From an uncultured bacterium (GTDB taxonomy: Bacteria; Vulcanimicrobiota; CADAWZ01), in the NCBI GenBank assembly GCA_949288455.1, contig CASEKF010000016.1, positions 1 through 59,306 on the forward strand: DNA of 59,306 bases. Reading direction: 5' to 3'. Below, in pieces: positions 43,255-51,967 of the stretch (position 1 is the stretch's first letter; every line of letters starts with the position of its first letter). The translations under genes were made by a program, and so were the position numbers. The notes beneath the pieces were generated by a model. It saw only the letters and a program-made list of their open reading frames with translations, was not told the origin of the DNA and made no database searches.

Positions 43255-44085
43255 TTATTTATGTTTAAAGCAAACGCCTACCGGCACGCCTATAGTCCTT
43301 TCGTCTATCAGCGTCTTCCCGTTTGATTCGGCATACACTTGCGCGGACGAGCCTCCGTCTAAATTCATAAAGGTTTTTATTTCGATTTTAGCGGATAAAA
43401 GCGTCTTTATTATTTGTTTCCAAGAAGCTATCCCGCCTGCCGTGACGGCAAGAACGACAAATCCTTTTTTATCTACGCCTATGCCCGCTCGTCTTGCTTT
43501 TTCCCGGTAATCGATCGTGTCTTCAACTCCGATAGTCTGTTTGGAATCGGCTATCAGCCTTGGGCCTGCCTGGAGAGCTTCGAACCAGTCTGATTTTTTG
43601 AAGGAGTCTCTGTGAAGTATCGTTAATCTGCCATTGTTTAACGCCAGCACTCCGGAGTATATTATCGGTTCAGCTATATAGTCGTTTCTGATTTTTCCTT
43701 TTGTTTTTAGGAATCCCAAAGGAGAATAATTTTCATCGAAATAGCTGGCGTTTATTCCGACCGACGATTTAGTCAAATTTACCATATCTTTAACGGAGAT
43801 ACGTTCTTTACCGAAATCCTGAGCTCTTACTATTTCGGCTCTATATGTCGCCTGATCCAGTTTTACTAGCTTTAGCCTTTCGTTATCGTCTCCTTCGTAA
43901 AGTTGAAGATCCGCCGTCCACATGCCTTCGCTTATTTTTGTCCAGACGTCTTTTTTCATAGCTATTTCGCATGCGTCTGACCCGGTCGGAATACTATCTT
44001 CCGAGATAGGATCGGCCGATATTAAAAATATCGACGTAAATAAAAATATAGCGCAGACAACGGCGTAGGTTTTGGCGCGATTCAT
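43255..44085 (-). CDS. Exported phosphodiester glycosidase (NAGPA domain)
   Basis: 276 residues with a signal peptide (to about 24). The domain has the NAGPA/DUF2233 motifs: GINASYFDENYSPLGFL, VLALNNGRLTILHRDSF, QAGPRLI and FMNLDGGSSAQVYA near the end. The family removes GlcNAc or other sugars from phosphodiesters and in bacteria may act on wall or glycan phosphodiesters. It is last gene of the POT-Yip1-cobO unit, 4 bp after cobO. Confidence 0.88.
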   Translation of the reverse strand: MNRAKTYAVVCAIFLFTSIFLISADPISEDSIPTGSDACEIAMKKDVWTKISEGMWTADLQLYEGDDNERLKLVKLDQATYRAEIVRAQDFGKERISVKDMVNLTKSSVGINASYFDENYSPLGFLKTKGKIRNDYIAEPIIYSGVLALNNGRLTILHRDSFKKSDWFEALQAGPRLIADSKQTIGVEDTIDYREKARRAGIGVDKKGFVVLAVTAGGIASWKQIIKTLLSAKIEIKTFMNLDGGSSAQVYAESNGKTLIDERTIGVPVGVCFKHK

Positions 44086-44089
44086 CGTT

Positions 44090-44623
44090 TTAGTACTCGA
44101 TACCTTTTCTAGCTTCCAAGCCGTTTTTCCAAGGATGTTTTATTTCTTTCATTTCGGTGACTAAGTCGGCTTGTCGTATTATTCTTTCGTCGGCGTATCT
44201 GCCGGTTAAAATAAGCTCCATATCCTCCGGTCTTTCTTTTATAAGAGAAACTATGTCTTCGACTGAGATTAAATTAAACCATGCCGCGCAGTTAATCTCG
44301 TCTAATATTAACGCGTCTTGTCGTTTTTGCTTTATAAGTTCTCTGGCTTTATCCAAAGCTTTCCGAGCTTCCCGAATCGCCAGGGGGTTTGGAGACGCTT
44401 TGTCGGAAAAAGCGTCGATTCCATAGGAAAAAACGGGAATGTCGGTATGCGCTTTTAGAAATTTTATTTCTCCGGAGTCGCCGGTTTTCATAAATTGAAT
44501 TATAGAAACTCGCAATCCTTGCCCATAAGCGCGAATAGCCAGACCTACCGCGGCGGTTGTTTTGCCTTTTCCGCACCCTGTATATACTTGGATTTTTCCT
44601 TGAAAAGATTGTTTATATAGCAT
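44090..44623 (-). CDS. cobO: Cob(I)alamin adenosyltransferase
   Basis: 177 residues with P-loop TGCGKGKTTAAVG near residues 15-27 and the family block GLRVSIIQFMKTGDSGEI, plus DALILDEINCA. CobA/CobO/BtuR-type enzymes add the adenosyl group to corrinoids. It overlaps the Yip1 gene by 11 bp. No other corrinoid gene is near. Identification is secure. Confidence 0.96.
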   Translation of the reverse strand: MLYKQSFQGKIQVYTGCGKGKTTAAVGLAIRAYGQGLRVSIIQFMKTGDSGEIKFLKAHTDIPVFSYGIDAFSDKASPNPLAIREARKALDKARELIKQKRQDALILDEINCAAWFNLISVEDIVSLIKERPEDMELILTGRYADERIIRQADLVTEMKEIKHPWKNGLEARKGIEY

Positions 44624-45293
44624 ATTTTCCCTTTAAAAGTTCCGGAAGAATAAATTTTTCGAGGATAAGACTTGATAGATAGTAGAAACACAGCATTGAC
44701 AGCATTACTCCTATAAATACCATTCCGGAGTAAGACATAGGCATTCCGTAAAGCGCTTCTATGCACATAACGCCTATATATAAGAGATAGACCGCGAATA
44801 TAAAATATAAAATTGCTATTATATTATTCATAAGGCTAAAATTAGCGACGTATCCGACGATAAACAGCATTAATATAAAGATTTCAAAGAATAGCAATAC
44901 TACGCCCATATATCCCAACACAGTTCTCGTATCTTCGAAACTTCCGCCAAAACCTCCGCATTTTTCGCTGAAGTAGTCGATTGCGAAGGCGGCAACGTAC
45001 CATCCTATAACCAAAGCGAAAGGAATTAAAAAGGCCGTTATAAGCGCGGCGTCCCTTTGGCCAAGCTCTATTACGGTGTGAGTAGGCAAATTTTCAGCTT
45101 TGCCCGCGACAAGATTAACTACTTCTTGAGAGGATATTAATTTTCTCATTCCCATGGATATTCCGGTAAGAATAAAAGAAATTAAAAATAGCGAATTATA
45201 TGGAGCGTCCACAAGATTTTTGGCGATTTCTTTCGGTTTTATAAGCAGATTTTTTAAATCTGAGAAAAAGTGTTCGAACGTAAACGTTTCCAT
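44613..45293 (-). CDS. Yip1-family membrane protein
   Basis: 226 residues with about five helices and the N-terminal FFSDLKNLLIKPKEIAKNLVD typical of bacterial Yip1/YIF1 domain proteins. Function in bacteria is unknown. It begins 21 bp after POT and overlaps cobO by 11 bp, so it is in one operon with a peptide transporter and a cobalamin enzyme. Confidence 0.82.
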   Translation of the reverse strand: METFTFEHFFSDLKNLLIKPKEIAKNLVDAPYNSLFLISFILTGISMGMRKLISSQEVVNLVAGKAENLPTHTVIELGQRDAALITAFLIPFALVIGWYVAAFAIDYFSEKCGGFGGSFEDTRTVLGYMGVVLLFFEIFILMLFIVGYVANFSLMNNIIAILYFIFAVYLLYIGVMCIEALYGMPMSYSGMVFIGVMLSMLCFYYLSSLILEKFILPELLKGKYAI

Positions 45294-45314
45294 TTGTTTT
45301 CTTCTTTCTATATG

Positions 45315-46739
45315 TTATATGTCTCTTCTTTGAGCAAAAAATTTGTTATATAACAAAAGACCGACTATAGTCGCTAGTCCAATCGCCGCGAATAAGAACC
45401 ACATCCCCGCCGGATTGTCGGTTCTCGTTATGAAATAATCATAGGCCAGAGGTCCTATTCTGCATCCTAAACCCGAACCGATAACTCCGTATAAAAATGA
45501 ATAGCCCATATAAGTGGCGACTTTATCTTCGGGGGCTATAAGCCCTACGTAGCTTATAAATTTTGGATGAGCCGTCATTTCTCCTATTGAAAATAAAATC
45601 ACTCCTATTATTAAAGCCCATGCGTGGAAAGCCGAAGCGGGATGGAAAACATATTCTTGAAGCTGCATAAACGCCGCCGTGACTCCGCTTCCTTTCAGGG
45701 CAGACGCTGAAACTTCAAGTGTTGCGACGTTTTGCGCGTATAACGCCGATATGGCGATGGCCGTCATAGCCAAAGTCCCGAGAGAAATTCCCGTGATCAT
45801 GGTGGGAAGAGCTTTAGTCGTCTTAGTTACGTTAGATATTATTAATTGCAACGCTATTATTACTCCCGCGTTTATTACCGTTATATATTCTGGGTTCAGT
45901 TTAAAGTCGCATCGTATTCCAAATACGCCGATCGCCGAAGATACGGCTCGTTCAATTGGAGTTATATTGGCGTATTCCGTTATATACCATAGAACGGTTT
46001 GAAACATTTGAAAATAAAGAATCCAAAAACCGGAATATATCAAAATAAGAAGTATGAATTTATAATCTTTAAGAACGCCTACGGCTTCGGCCAGAATTTG
46101 AGGAACGCTTTTTGAGCTTTTCGGTTTAGGAGGTTCCTTATAGACGAATATATTTGGTATAAGCATAAGGAGAATAGCCGCTCCCGAAGCTATAAACACA
46201 TAATTCCAGCCGAATTCTTCTCTCATCCAAGGGACTATAAACAGCGGAAAAAGAAACGCTCCAAGATTGATAGACCAGTAAAAAATACCAAAACCAAGAG
46301 CGCTTGTTTTTTCGTCCGTCACTCTAGCTATCGTTCCTGAGATAACAGGTTTAAACGCTCCGGCTCCTATCGACATTATTATCATCGCTATGAATACTCC
46401 GGCGAAACTTGAAACTTGGCTCGCGGCTAGATATCCTATTCCCAGCAATAAGAAAGCTATGGAGAGCGTTTTTCTGTAGCCGAATCTATCGGCTAAGGCG
46501 CCGCAGAATATCGGAAGCGCATAAATTATAGGCTGTATTGTTCCTGCGATTTCTCCCGCTTGAGTTTTCGAAAATCCTAATCCTCCGTCTTGAAAAGAGG
46601 CTACTAAATATACGGATAAAATGCTCATCACGCCGTAATAGGCGCCTCTTTCTACGAATTCGTAGAATATTGAAATCCAATAGACCGACGGAAATTGCTT
46701 CAATAATGTCTGTCGTTTCTGCTTTTGTTGCTCCTGCAT
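45315..46739 (-). CDS. Proton-dependent oligopeptide (POT) transporter
   Basis: 474 residues, 12-14 helices, with the POT signature EFVERGAYYGVMSIL (ExxERxxYY), GADRFGYRK-type loop (CGALADRFGYRKTL) and a central extra pair of helices. It imports di- and tripeptides with protons. First gene of a unit with Yip1, cobO and NAGPA. A fermentative peptide-using lifestyle fits. Confidence 0.9.
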   Translation of the reverse strand: MQEQQKQKRQTLLKQFPSVYWISIFYEFVERGAYYGVMSILSVYLVASFQDGGLGFSKTQAGEIAGTIQPIIYALPIFCGALADRFGYRKTLSIAFLLLGIGYLAASQVSSFAGVFIAMIIMSIGAGAFKPVISGTIARVTDEKTSALGFGIFYWSINLGAFLFPLFIVPWMREEFGWNYVFIASGAAILLMLIPNIFVYKEPPKPKSSKSVPQILAEAVGVLKDYKFILLILIYSGFWILYFQMFQTVLWYITEYANITPIERAVSSAIGVFGIRCDFKLNPEYITVINAGVIIALQLIISNVTKTTKALPTMITGISLGTLAMTAIAISALYAQNVATLEVSASALKGSGVTAAFMQLQEYVFHPASAFHAWALIIGVILFSIGEMTAHPKFISYVGLIAPEDKVATYMGYSFLYGVIGSGLGCRIGPLAYDYFITRTDNPAGMWFLFAAIGLATIVGLLLYNKFFAQRRDI

Positions 46740-46873
46740 TTGGGTTTTCTAATCCTTTTGACATTTTATTATAACGCTTGGTTAAAGTTTATTATTTTTG
46801 GCTGTTTGAAAAAATCCTTCGCTTTAGTAATTTTTACCGTCTTAAATTGAAAAAACGTTAGGTTAAAGCGGTA

Positions 46874-46902
46874 TTTACATTTTATTTTAAATTAAATAAA
46901 AT
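46874..46902 (+). promoter_or_regulatory. Promoter of the metallopeptidase gene
   Basis: TTTACA (46874-46879), 17-bp spacer, TAAAAT (46897-46902). A GTTAAC-containing degenerate dyad lies at 46910-46926, close to the expected start site. Confidence 0.55.
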
Positions 46903-46994
46903 ATTAAGTGTTAACATTTTATTTATACATTTTATGTTTTTGCCATGCTAAAATTATAATTACATAATTTATACCGTGACGAAGGGAGCTTGCG

Positions 46995-48686
46995 ATGGAT
47001 TCGATAAAAAATATTGGAGCCGTATATTCCGCTTATCAGACTTCTTTTATTCCGACGAATATCTCTACCGTGGATAAAAAAGAGTCTTTCGAGACTAATG
47101 ACGCGGTAAATATTTCTTCTTTGCCAAAAAATAAAGAAAAAAATGAAACCGTAAAAATTACCGTTTTGCCTCAAGACCCAAGCGTATCTTCGGTAAAAAT
47201 CGCGGAGATTCCTAAAAATATGATAGGATCCAAAATAGAAGGTCCTAAAATGTATTCTATCGATTATAATAATCCTAAGGCTATTCCCGATTTAGATGGA
47301 AATTATATATATGATATCGGCCTTCCTCAGTTTGATCAGGTTAACTCTTACGCTACGGCATATAAAACTTTCAATATGCTCGAGTCTATGTTTGGCAAGT
47401 CCGTGGATTGGGCGTTTGGCAATCCTAGGCTGGGAGTTAATCCCCATAAAAAAGAGGGTATGAACGCATATTACTCAAGGAACGAGGCTTCCGTAAATTT
47501 CTTTTATTTTAACTCTGAACCTTTGGGTAAGACTGTCCAGACATCTCAATCTACCGACATTGTCTCTCATGAAGTAGGGCATGCTGTATTGGACGGAATA
47601 AGGCCGGGCTATCTTGGGTGGGATACCGAGACGATGTCGGTTCATGAAGCTCTTGCCGATACGACTTCTCTTCTTTTCGCTCTTCATGACGAGGACACCG
47701 TTAAAGCCGCTCTTTTGCAGAACGGCGGAAATATGGAAACTCCTAGTATACTTTCCAAAGTTGGCGAGGAATTCGGAATAGCTCTGGCTAAGAGCGACAA
47801 CAATCCTAACAACGACGATAAAGATTATTTGAGAAGTTTGATAAACAATTTTAAATACGTAGATCCTTCGACTCTTCCTCAAAGAGCGGACGAAGATAGT
47901 CTTGCAAACGAGAGCCATAGTTTTTCCCGAGTTTTGTCAGGCGCAAATTATGAAATTGTGTCTTCTTTTTATTCGTCTAATCTTAAATCCGGTATGACCC
48001 CTTCGGAGGCTCTTAAGAAAGCGGGCTCAGACTTTGGAGAACTTTTTATAAAAGCCGTAGGCAATTGTCCCGATTATCAATGCAAATATAAAGACGTGGC
48101 CGCAAATTTGCTTAAAGCCGATAAATTGTTAAACGGAGGGACGCATGCGGAAGACATCAAGCAAATATTTCTTGAAAGGAATATTTTATCTAAAGCGGAT
48201 ATATCCGCTTTAGATAAAACCATTCCGTCGGTAAAAGCCAAAGACCCTTCGAATATTTCCGAAATTTCGTCGATATTGGCTAAACATGGGAAAAATTTTG
48301 GAGTCGAAGACGGTACGTCTTTTTCCATGGGAAGCGCGTCTGACAACATATACGGAGGCAAGACAGTTTCTCTTAGCTGTTCCGAGGACATGCCTTTGGG
48401 CAAAGAATTCGGCAAGTTTGAAAATTGTTTTGTTAAAGTGAAAGGAGGCATTCGTCTAGACTTTGATAAACATGGCAAGTTAGTCGATTTTAGTTATGAT
48501 AAAATAGACGACGCTAAGAGAGAGGATATACGCGAAGGCGTTTTAATCGCCGCTAAATCAGGCAGAATTTTAGAGGGTAACTCTACTCTGAACGAACAAG
48601 ATCCCATGCGCTGGGTTGGGCAAGTGACTCCTGATAGATCCGGGAAAAAGTTCATTGAGAGAATTCCCGTTATCAATTACTTTTAG
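46995..48686 (+). CDS. Gluzincin zinc metallopeptidase without signal peptide
   Basis: 563 residues. The zinc site is HEVGH at 192-196, with the third ligand E218 in VHEALADTTS (thermolysin-like spacing); the context SHEVGHAVLDGIRPG fits a thermolysin-related clan MA(E) peptidase. No signal peptide or propeptide of the usual type is seen: the N-terminus is Ser/Ile/Thr-rich (MDSIKNIGAVYSAYQTSF). The C-terminal 250 residues are unassigned. GAAGGGAG precedes the ATG. It is a single gene with its own promoter. How a protease lacking a signal peptide reaches its substrate is open. Confidence 0.8.
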   Translation: MDSIKNIGAVYSAYQTSFIPTNISTVDKKESFETNDAVNISSLPKNKEKNETVKITVLPQDPSVSSVKIAEIPKNMIGSKIEGPKMYSIDYNNPKAIPDLDGNYIYDIGLPQFDQVNSYATAYKTFNMLESMFGKSVDWAFGNPRLGVNPHKKEGMNAYYSRNEASVNFFYFNSEPLGKTVQTSQSTDIVSHEVGHAVLDGIRPGYLGWDTETMSVHEALADTTSLLFALHDEDTVKAALLQNGGNMETPSILSKVGEEFGIALAKSDNNPNNDDKDYLRSLINNFKYVDPSTLPQRADEDSLANESHSFSRVLSGANYEIVSSFYSSNLKSGMTPSEALKKAGSDFGELFIKAVGNCPDYQCKYKDVAANLLKADKLLNGGTHAEDIKQIFLERNILSKADISALDKTIPSVKAKDPSNISEISSILAKHGKNFGVEDGTSFSMGSASDNIYGGKTVSLSCSEDMPLGKEFGKFENCFVKVKGGIRLDFDKHGKLVDFSYDKIDDAKREDIREGVLIAAKSGRILEGNSTLNEQDPMRWVGQVTPDRSGKKFIERIPVINYF

Positions 48687-48781
48687 ACGCCTTAAATCAG
48701 TACAAAGCGGAGAATAAATTTCCGCGGCGCGATTTTGCGCAAAATATTACATCGATTTTATAGTCAAGAGAGGACTTAGAA

Positions 48782-49708
48782 ATGAAAATTTTACTTGCGA
48801 CGGAAAAACCTTTTGCTAAAGAGGCTGTGGAAGGCATAAAAAAAATAGTCGAAGACGCCGGCCATGAGTTTTTGGCGCTAGAAAAATATACGGATAAAGC
48901 TCAGTTGATTACGAAAGTAGCGGAGGCGGACGCCTTGATAGTGCGGTCTGATAAGGTAACTTCCGAAGTGATAGATGCGGCTAAAAATCTGAAGATAGTA
49001 GTTAGAGCCGGAGCCGGATATGATAATATAGATTTAACGTCATGCTCCGCCAGAAAAATCGTAGTCATGAATACTCCGGGTCAAAATTCAAACGCCGTGG
49101 CCGAACTTGTTATCGGAATGATGATCGCCGTTTCGAGGAATTGCTTCAATCCCGGAACGGGAAGCGAGATACATGGAAAGACTCTCGGCGTTCATGCATA
49201 CGGAAACGTCGGGCGCATAGTAGCGCGGTACGGCAAAGCTCTTGGAATGACCGTATACGCTTACGATCCCTTTATACGCGATAAGAAAGAGTTTGAAAAA
49301 GACGGCGTTATTCCTGCTGAGTCGCCCGAAGAACTTTACTCAAAGTCCAAGTATGTTTCAATACATATGCCGGCTAACGAACAAACGAAGAAATCAATAG
49401 GCTACTCTCTTCTTTCTTTGATGCCTAAAGGCGGAGTCCTTATTAATACCGCCAGGAAAGAGGTAATAGACGAAGAAGGAGTTGAAAAAATATTTGAGGA
49501 AAGATCTGATTTTAAATACGCGACCGATATAGCGCCTTCCTGTTCCGAAGCCTGGAAAGAAAAATATGGTTTTAGATACCTTGCCACCCCGAAAAAGATG
49601 GGGGCCGAAACGGCCGAGGCAAATATAAACGCCGCTTTAGCCGCAGCCGGTCAGATTACGGCTTTCTTCAAAGACGGAACGACGAAGTTCCAGGTAAATA
49701 AATTTTAA
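48782..49708 (+). CDS. serA: D-3-phosphoglycerate dehydrogenase (Bacteroides-type)
   Basis: 308 residues, D-isomer 2-hydroxyacid dehydrogenase. NAD site GVHAYGNVGRIVA; catalytic Arg in NTARKEVIDEEG. The usual catalytic TPH is TPKKMGAETAEAN here, the sequence of a short serA form known from Bacteroidetes, so it is a subfamily trait rather than damage. No ACT domain, and no serC neighbour. GAGAGGAC precedes the ATG. A strong terminator follows. Confidence 0.88.
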   Translation: MKILLATEKPFAKEAVEGIKKIVEDAGHEFLALEKYTDKAQLITKVAEADALIVRSDKVTSEVIDAAKNLKIVVRAGAGYDNIDLTSCSARKIVVMNTPGQNSNAVAELVIGMMIAVSRNCFNPGTGSEIHGKTLGVHAYGNVGRIVARYGKALGMTVYAYDPFIRDKKEFEKDGVIPAESPEELYSKSKYVSIHMPANEQTKKSIGYSLLSLMPKGGVLINTARKEVIDEEGVEKIFEERSDFKYATDIAPSCSEAWKEKYGFRYLATPKKMGAETAEANINAALAAAGQITAFFKDGTTKFQVNKF

Positions 49709-49713
49709 CCTGT

Positions 49714-49759
49714 ATAGGTAGAAATCCCAAAGGCTACATACTTTGGGATTTCTACCTAT
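49714..49759 (+). terminator. 19-bp hairpin terminator after serA
   Basis: Arms 49714-49732 and 49741-49759 are perfectly complementary around an 8-nt loop. It lies 5 bp after the serA stop; the following T tract is short. Confidence 0.82.
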
Positions 49760-49983
49760 TTGCATAGTCGGATTATCCTTGATTTTATATTGAGGCTTTT
49801 ATCGTTTTAGGTTTTTGCCATTTCCGTAAAATCAGCGGAATATCCGTCGTTTTAAGATATAGTTTCTTGTCGAAACGCCGAATTAGCGATGAGAAACATA
49901 GAGTAAAACAAATAAATTTAAAGATCACTTAAAATTGCGCTTAAAATATCGTCGGCGGGCTAAGCTATGGCCGCTTATTTGGG

Positions 49984-50253
49984 ATGCCAGCTTTTATGAA
50001 AAATATTCTTCTAACGTTAAAAACGTTTTGTTTAGGCGTTATAAAAAGACTTTTGCTTTTTCCTAAACTCGTTTTCTTGGTAAAAAAAACTTTGCATTTA
50101 TTTCCTGTCCTAGAATCTTACGTCGTTTCCGTTTTGGAAAAAAACCTTGATCCTATGCCGGAATTTTCATATAATGGGCTTGCGCTTGATAAAAAAGCCA
50201 AGATAATCTACGAACGTCTTTCCTCAAAGATTAAAACCGGGGAAGTCGTATGA
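49984..50253 (+). CDS. Small protein preceding the glycosyltransferases
   Basis: 89 residues (or 85 if the ATG at 49996 is used; neither has a strong ribosome site). A basic, hydrophobic helical N-terminus is followed by LSYNGL-like LDPMPEFSYNGLALDKKAKIIYERLSSKIK. The pattern 'Leu-x-x-x-Ala-x-x-Ile-Tyr-x-x-Leu' recalls the linker that precedes GT domains in some large glycosyltransferases, so this may be a detached segment of one. It overlaps the next gene by ATGA. Confidence 0.5.
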   Translation: MPAFMKNILLTLKTFCLGVIKRLLLFPKLVFLVKKTLHLFPVLESYVVSVLEKNLDPMPEFSYNGLALDKKAKIIYERLSSKIKTGEVV

Positions 50254-51923
50254 AAATTCTTTTAGATATACAGTCTCTTCAGGGCGAATCAAGATTTAGA
50301 GGCATAGGGAGATGGACTTTAGACCATGCTAAATCTTTTATTAAAGTCGCGGAAAAAGACGACGTTTTTTTACTTATCAACGATTCCGGATTCGAAGGCG
50401 GAGCGCGCGTCAGAGAGATTTTTAAAGATATTCTGCCTGAAAATAGAATATTGACATATTCTCTTCCTTTTTCTCTTTTTAATAATCAGAAAAATTGGAT
50501 TGAATATAATACTTTAAGAAAAAATCGAATTCGAGCGGCTGAATATTTAAGAGAGATTTTTATTTCGATTGTAAATCCCGATTTTGTTTTGATATACGGT
50601 TATTTTGATTCGTTTTTCAGTATATCTTCCGTTAAAGAATATTTTGATCAAAAGACGGGAGTCGTTATATATGATTTTATACCTTTAAACGATAAGGCTA
50701 ATTATTTAACCGGATGGAGAGAAGAATGGTATTCCAGAAAATTAGAACATCTTAAAAAAGCGGACGTTTTATTCGCTATTTCCGAGTACGTAAAGAACGA
50801 GACAGAGAATTTGTTTAAGTCGGATTCTCTAGTTGTGACGTCGGTGAATTCAGACGCCTCCGAATTTTGGGATAGAATAACATATTCGGACGAAGAAATC
50901 GAGCGTTTTAAAATTAAATACGACGCGTCTAAAAAGTTTATTCTTTATGCCGGAGGCTTGGACGAAAGAAAAAACGTTAAGTCTTTAATCTCTGCTTACG
51001 CAGCTTTAGACGAGAAGATAAAAGAAGAGTATGCTCTTTTAATAGTATGCGGCAGGGACGAAGCCAGAAAAAAAGCGTTGAAATTATACGCCGATTCCTT
51101 GGGAGGCTGCGGCGGAGTAAAGTTTTTTGGAAACGTTTCCGACGACGAACTTCGTATGGCTTACAATTTATGTTCTCTTTTCGTCTTTCCGTCTTTTGAA
51201 GAAGGTTTTGGACTGCCTCCGCTTGAAGCTATGAGATGCGGAGCCGCCGTTATATCTTCGGAAAGATCCTCTTTAAGTCAGATAGTTAATTTAAAGGAAG
51301 CTATGTTCGACCCGGGCAGCGTCTCCGAAATCGCAAAAAAAATTGAAAAAGCTTTGTTAAGCCGCGATTTTTACGAATTGTTAAAGAAGAACGCCGATAT
51401 TCAGTCCGGAAAATTTTCTTGGAAAGACTCGGCTTTAAGAACTTTAGATTCCATAGCCGATATTGTGACTAATGAGAAAAGGGATGATATCGCGTATTCC
51501 CCGGACGAATATTTAAACGGGTTAGCCGTAATTCTTAGAGGGGAAAAAAACGAAGTATTCATAAGCGAGATCGCCGAATCCATTTCTTTTAATTTGGAAT
51601 CGTCTGGTTCGGAAGAACAAATATTCATAGACTCTTCTCTTTTAAGTTCCGGATCTTTAGAAGCCCGGAGTTTTTCGCCTTGTTCTTTTAAAGGCAGAAA
51701 AACGATATATTTTAAAATGCCGGCAGGAGAAGCCGGTCTGAAGGACGTTTTCGGAGAAGACCTGGAAAAATCTCCTTGTGTCGGGGATATAGTTTTCGCG
51801 CGAGATAAACTTACTTTATTAGAGGAGGCTTATTTTAAAAGACTTAAGTTAAGGGGTATAAAAGTCTTTTGCGTCTCTTCGTTATATGAAGATATAACGG
51901 ACTTGCTGAAATTGTATTTATGA
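50250..51923 (+). CDS. Glycosyltransferase family 4 protein with C-terminal extension
   Basis: 557 residues. GT-B fold: the N-terminal half has IQSLQGESRFRGIGRWTLDHA, typical of mannosyltransferase-type GT4s; the donor-site half has FILYAGGLDERKNVKSLISA and FVFPSFEEGFGLPPLEAM (EX7E). The last about 150 residues form an unassigned extra domain. The start overlaps the previous ORF by 4 bp (ATGA). Transfers a sugar from a nucleotide donor, likely GDP-linked, in the glycan cluster; acceptor unknown. Confidence 0.9.
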   Translation: MKILLDIQSLQGESRFRGIGRWTLDHAKSFIKVAEKDDVFLLINDSGFEGGARVREIFKDILPENRILTYSLPFSLFNNQKNWIEYNTLRKNRIRAAEYLREIFISIVNPDFVLIYGYFDSFFSISSVKEYFDQKTGVVIYDFIPLNDKANYLTGWREEWYSRKLEHLKKADVLFAISEYVKNETENLFKSDSLVVTSVNSDASEFWDRITYSDEEIERFKIKYDASKKFILYAGGLDERKNVKSLISAYAALDEKIKEEYALLIVCGRDEARKKALKLYADSLGGCGGVKFFGNVSDDELRMAYNLCSLFVFPSFEEGFGLPPLEAMRCGAAVISSERSSLSQIVNLKEAMFDPGSVSEIAKKIEKALLSRDFYELLKKNADIQSGKFSWKDSALRTLDSIADIVTNEKRDDIAYSPDEYLNGLAVILRGEKNEVFISEIAESISFNLESSGSEEQIFIDSSLLSSGSLEARSFSPCSFKGRKTIYFKMPAGEAGLKDVFGEDLEKSPCVGDIVFARDKLTLLEEAYFKRLKLRGIKVFCVSSLYEDITDLLKLYL

Positions 51924-51967
51924 TAAAGCCTCATATTTGAAAGCTATGTTCATACCTCCTTAACTTC

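Noticed and set aside
48782-49708. Loss of catalytic His in serA (TPK instead of TPH)
   Set aside because: The same TPKKMGA motif is normal in the short Bacteroides-type family, so it is not damage.
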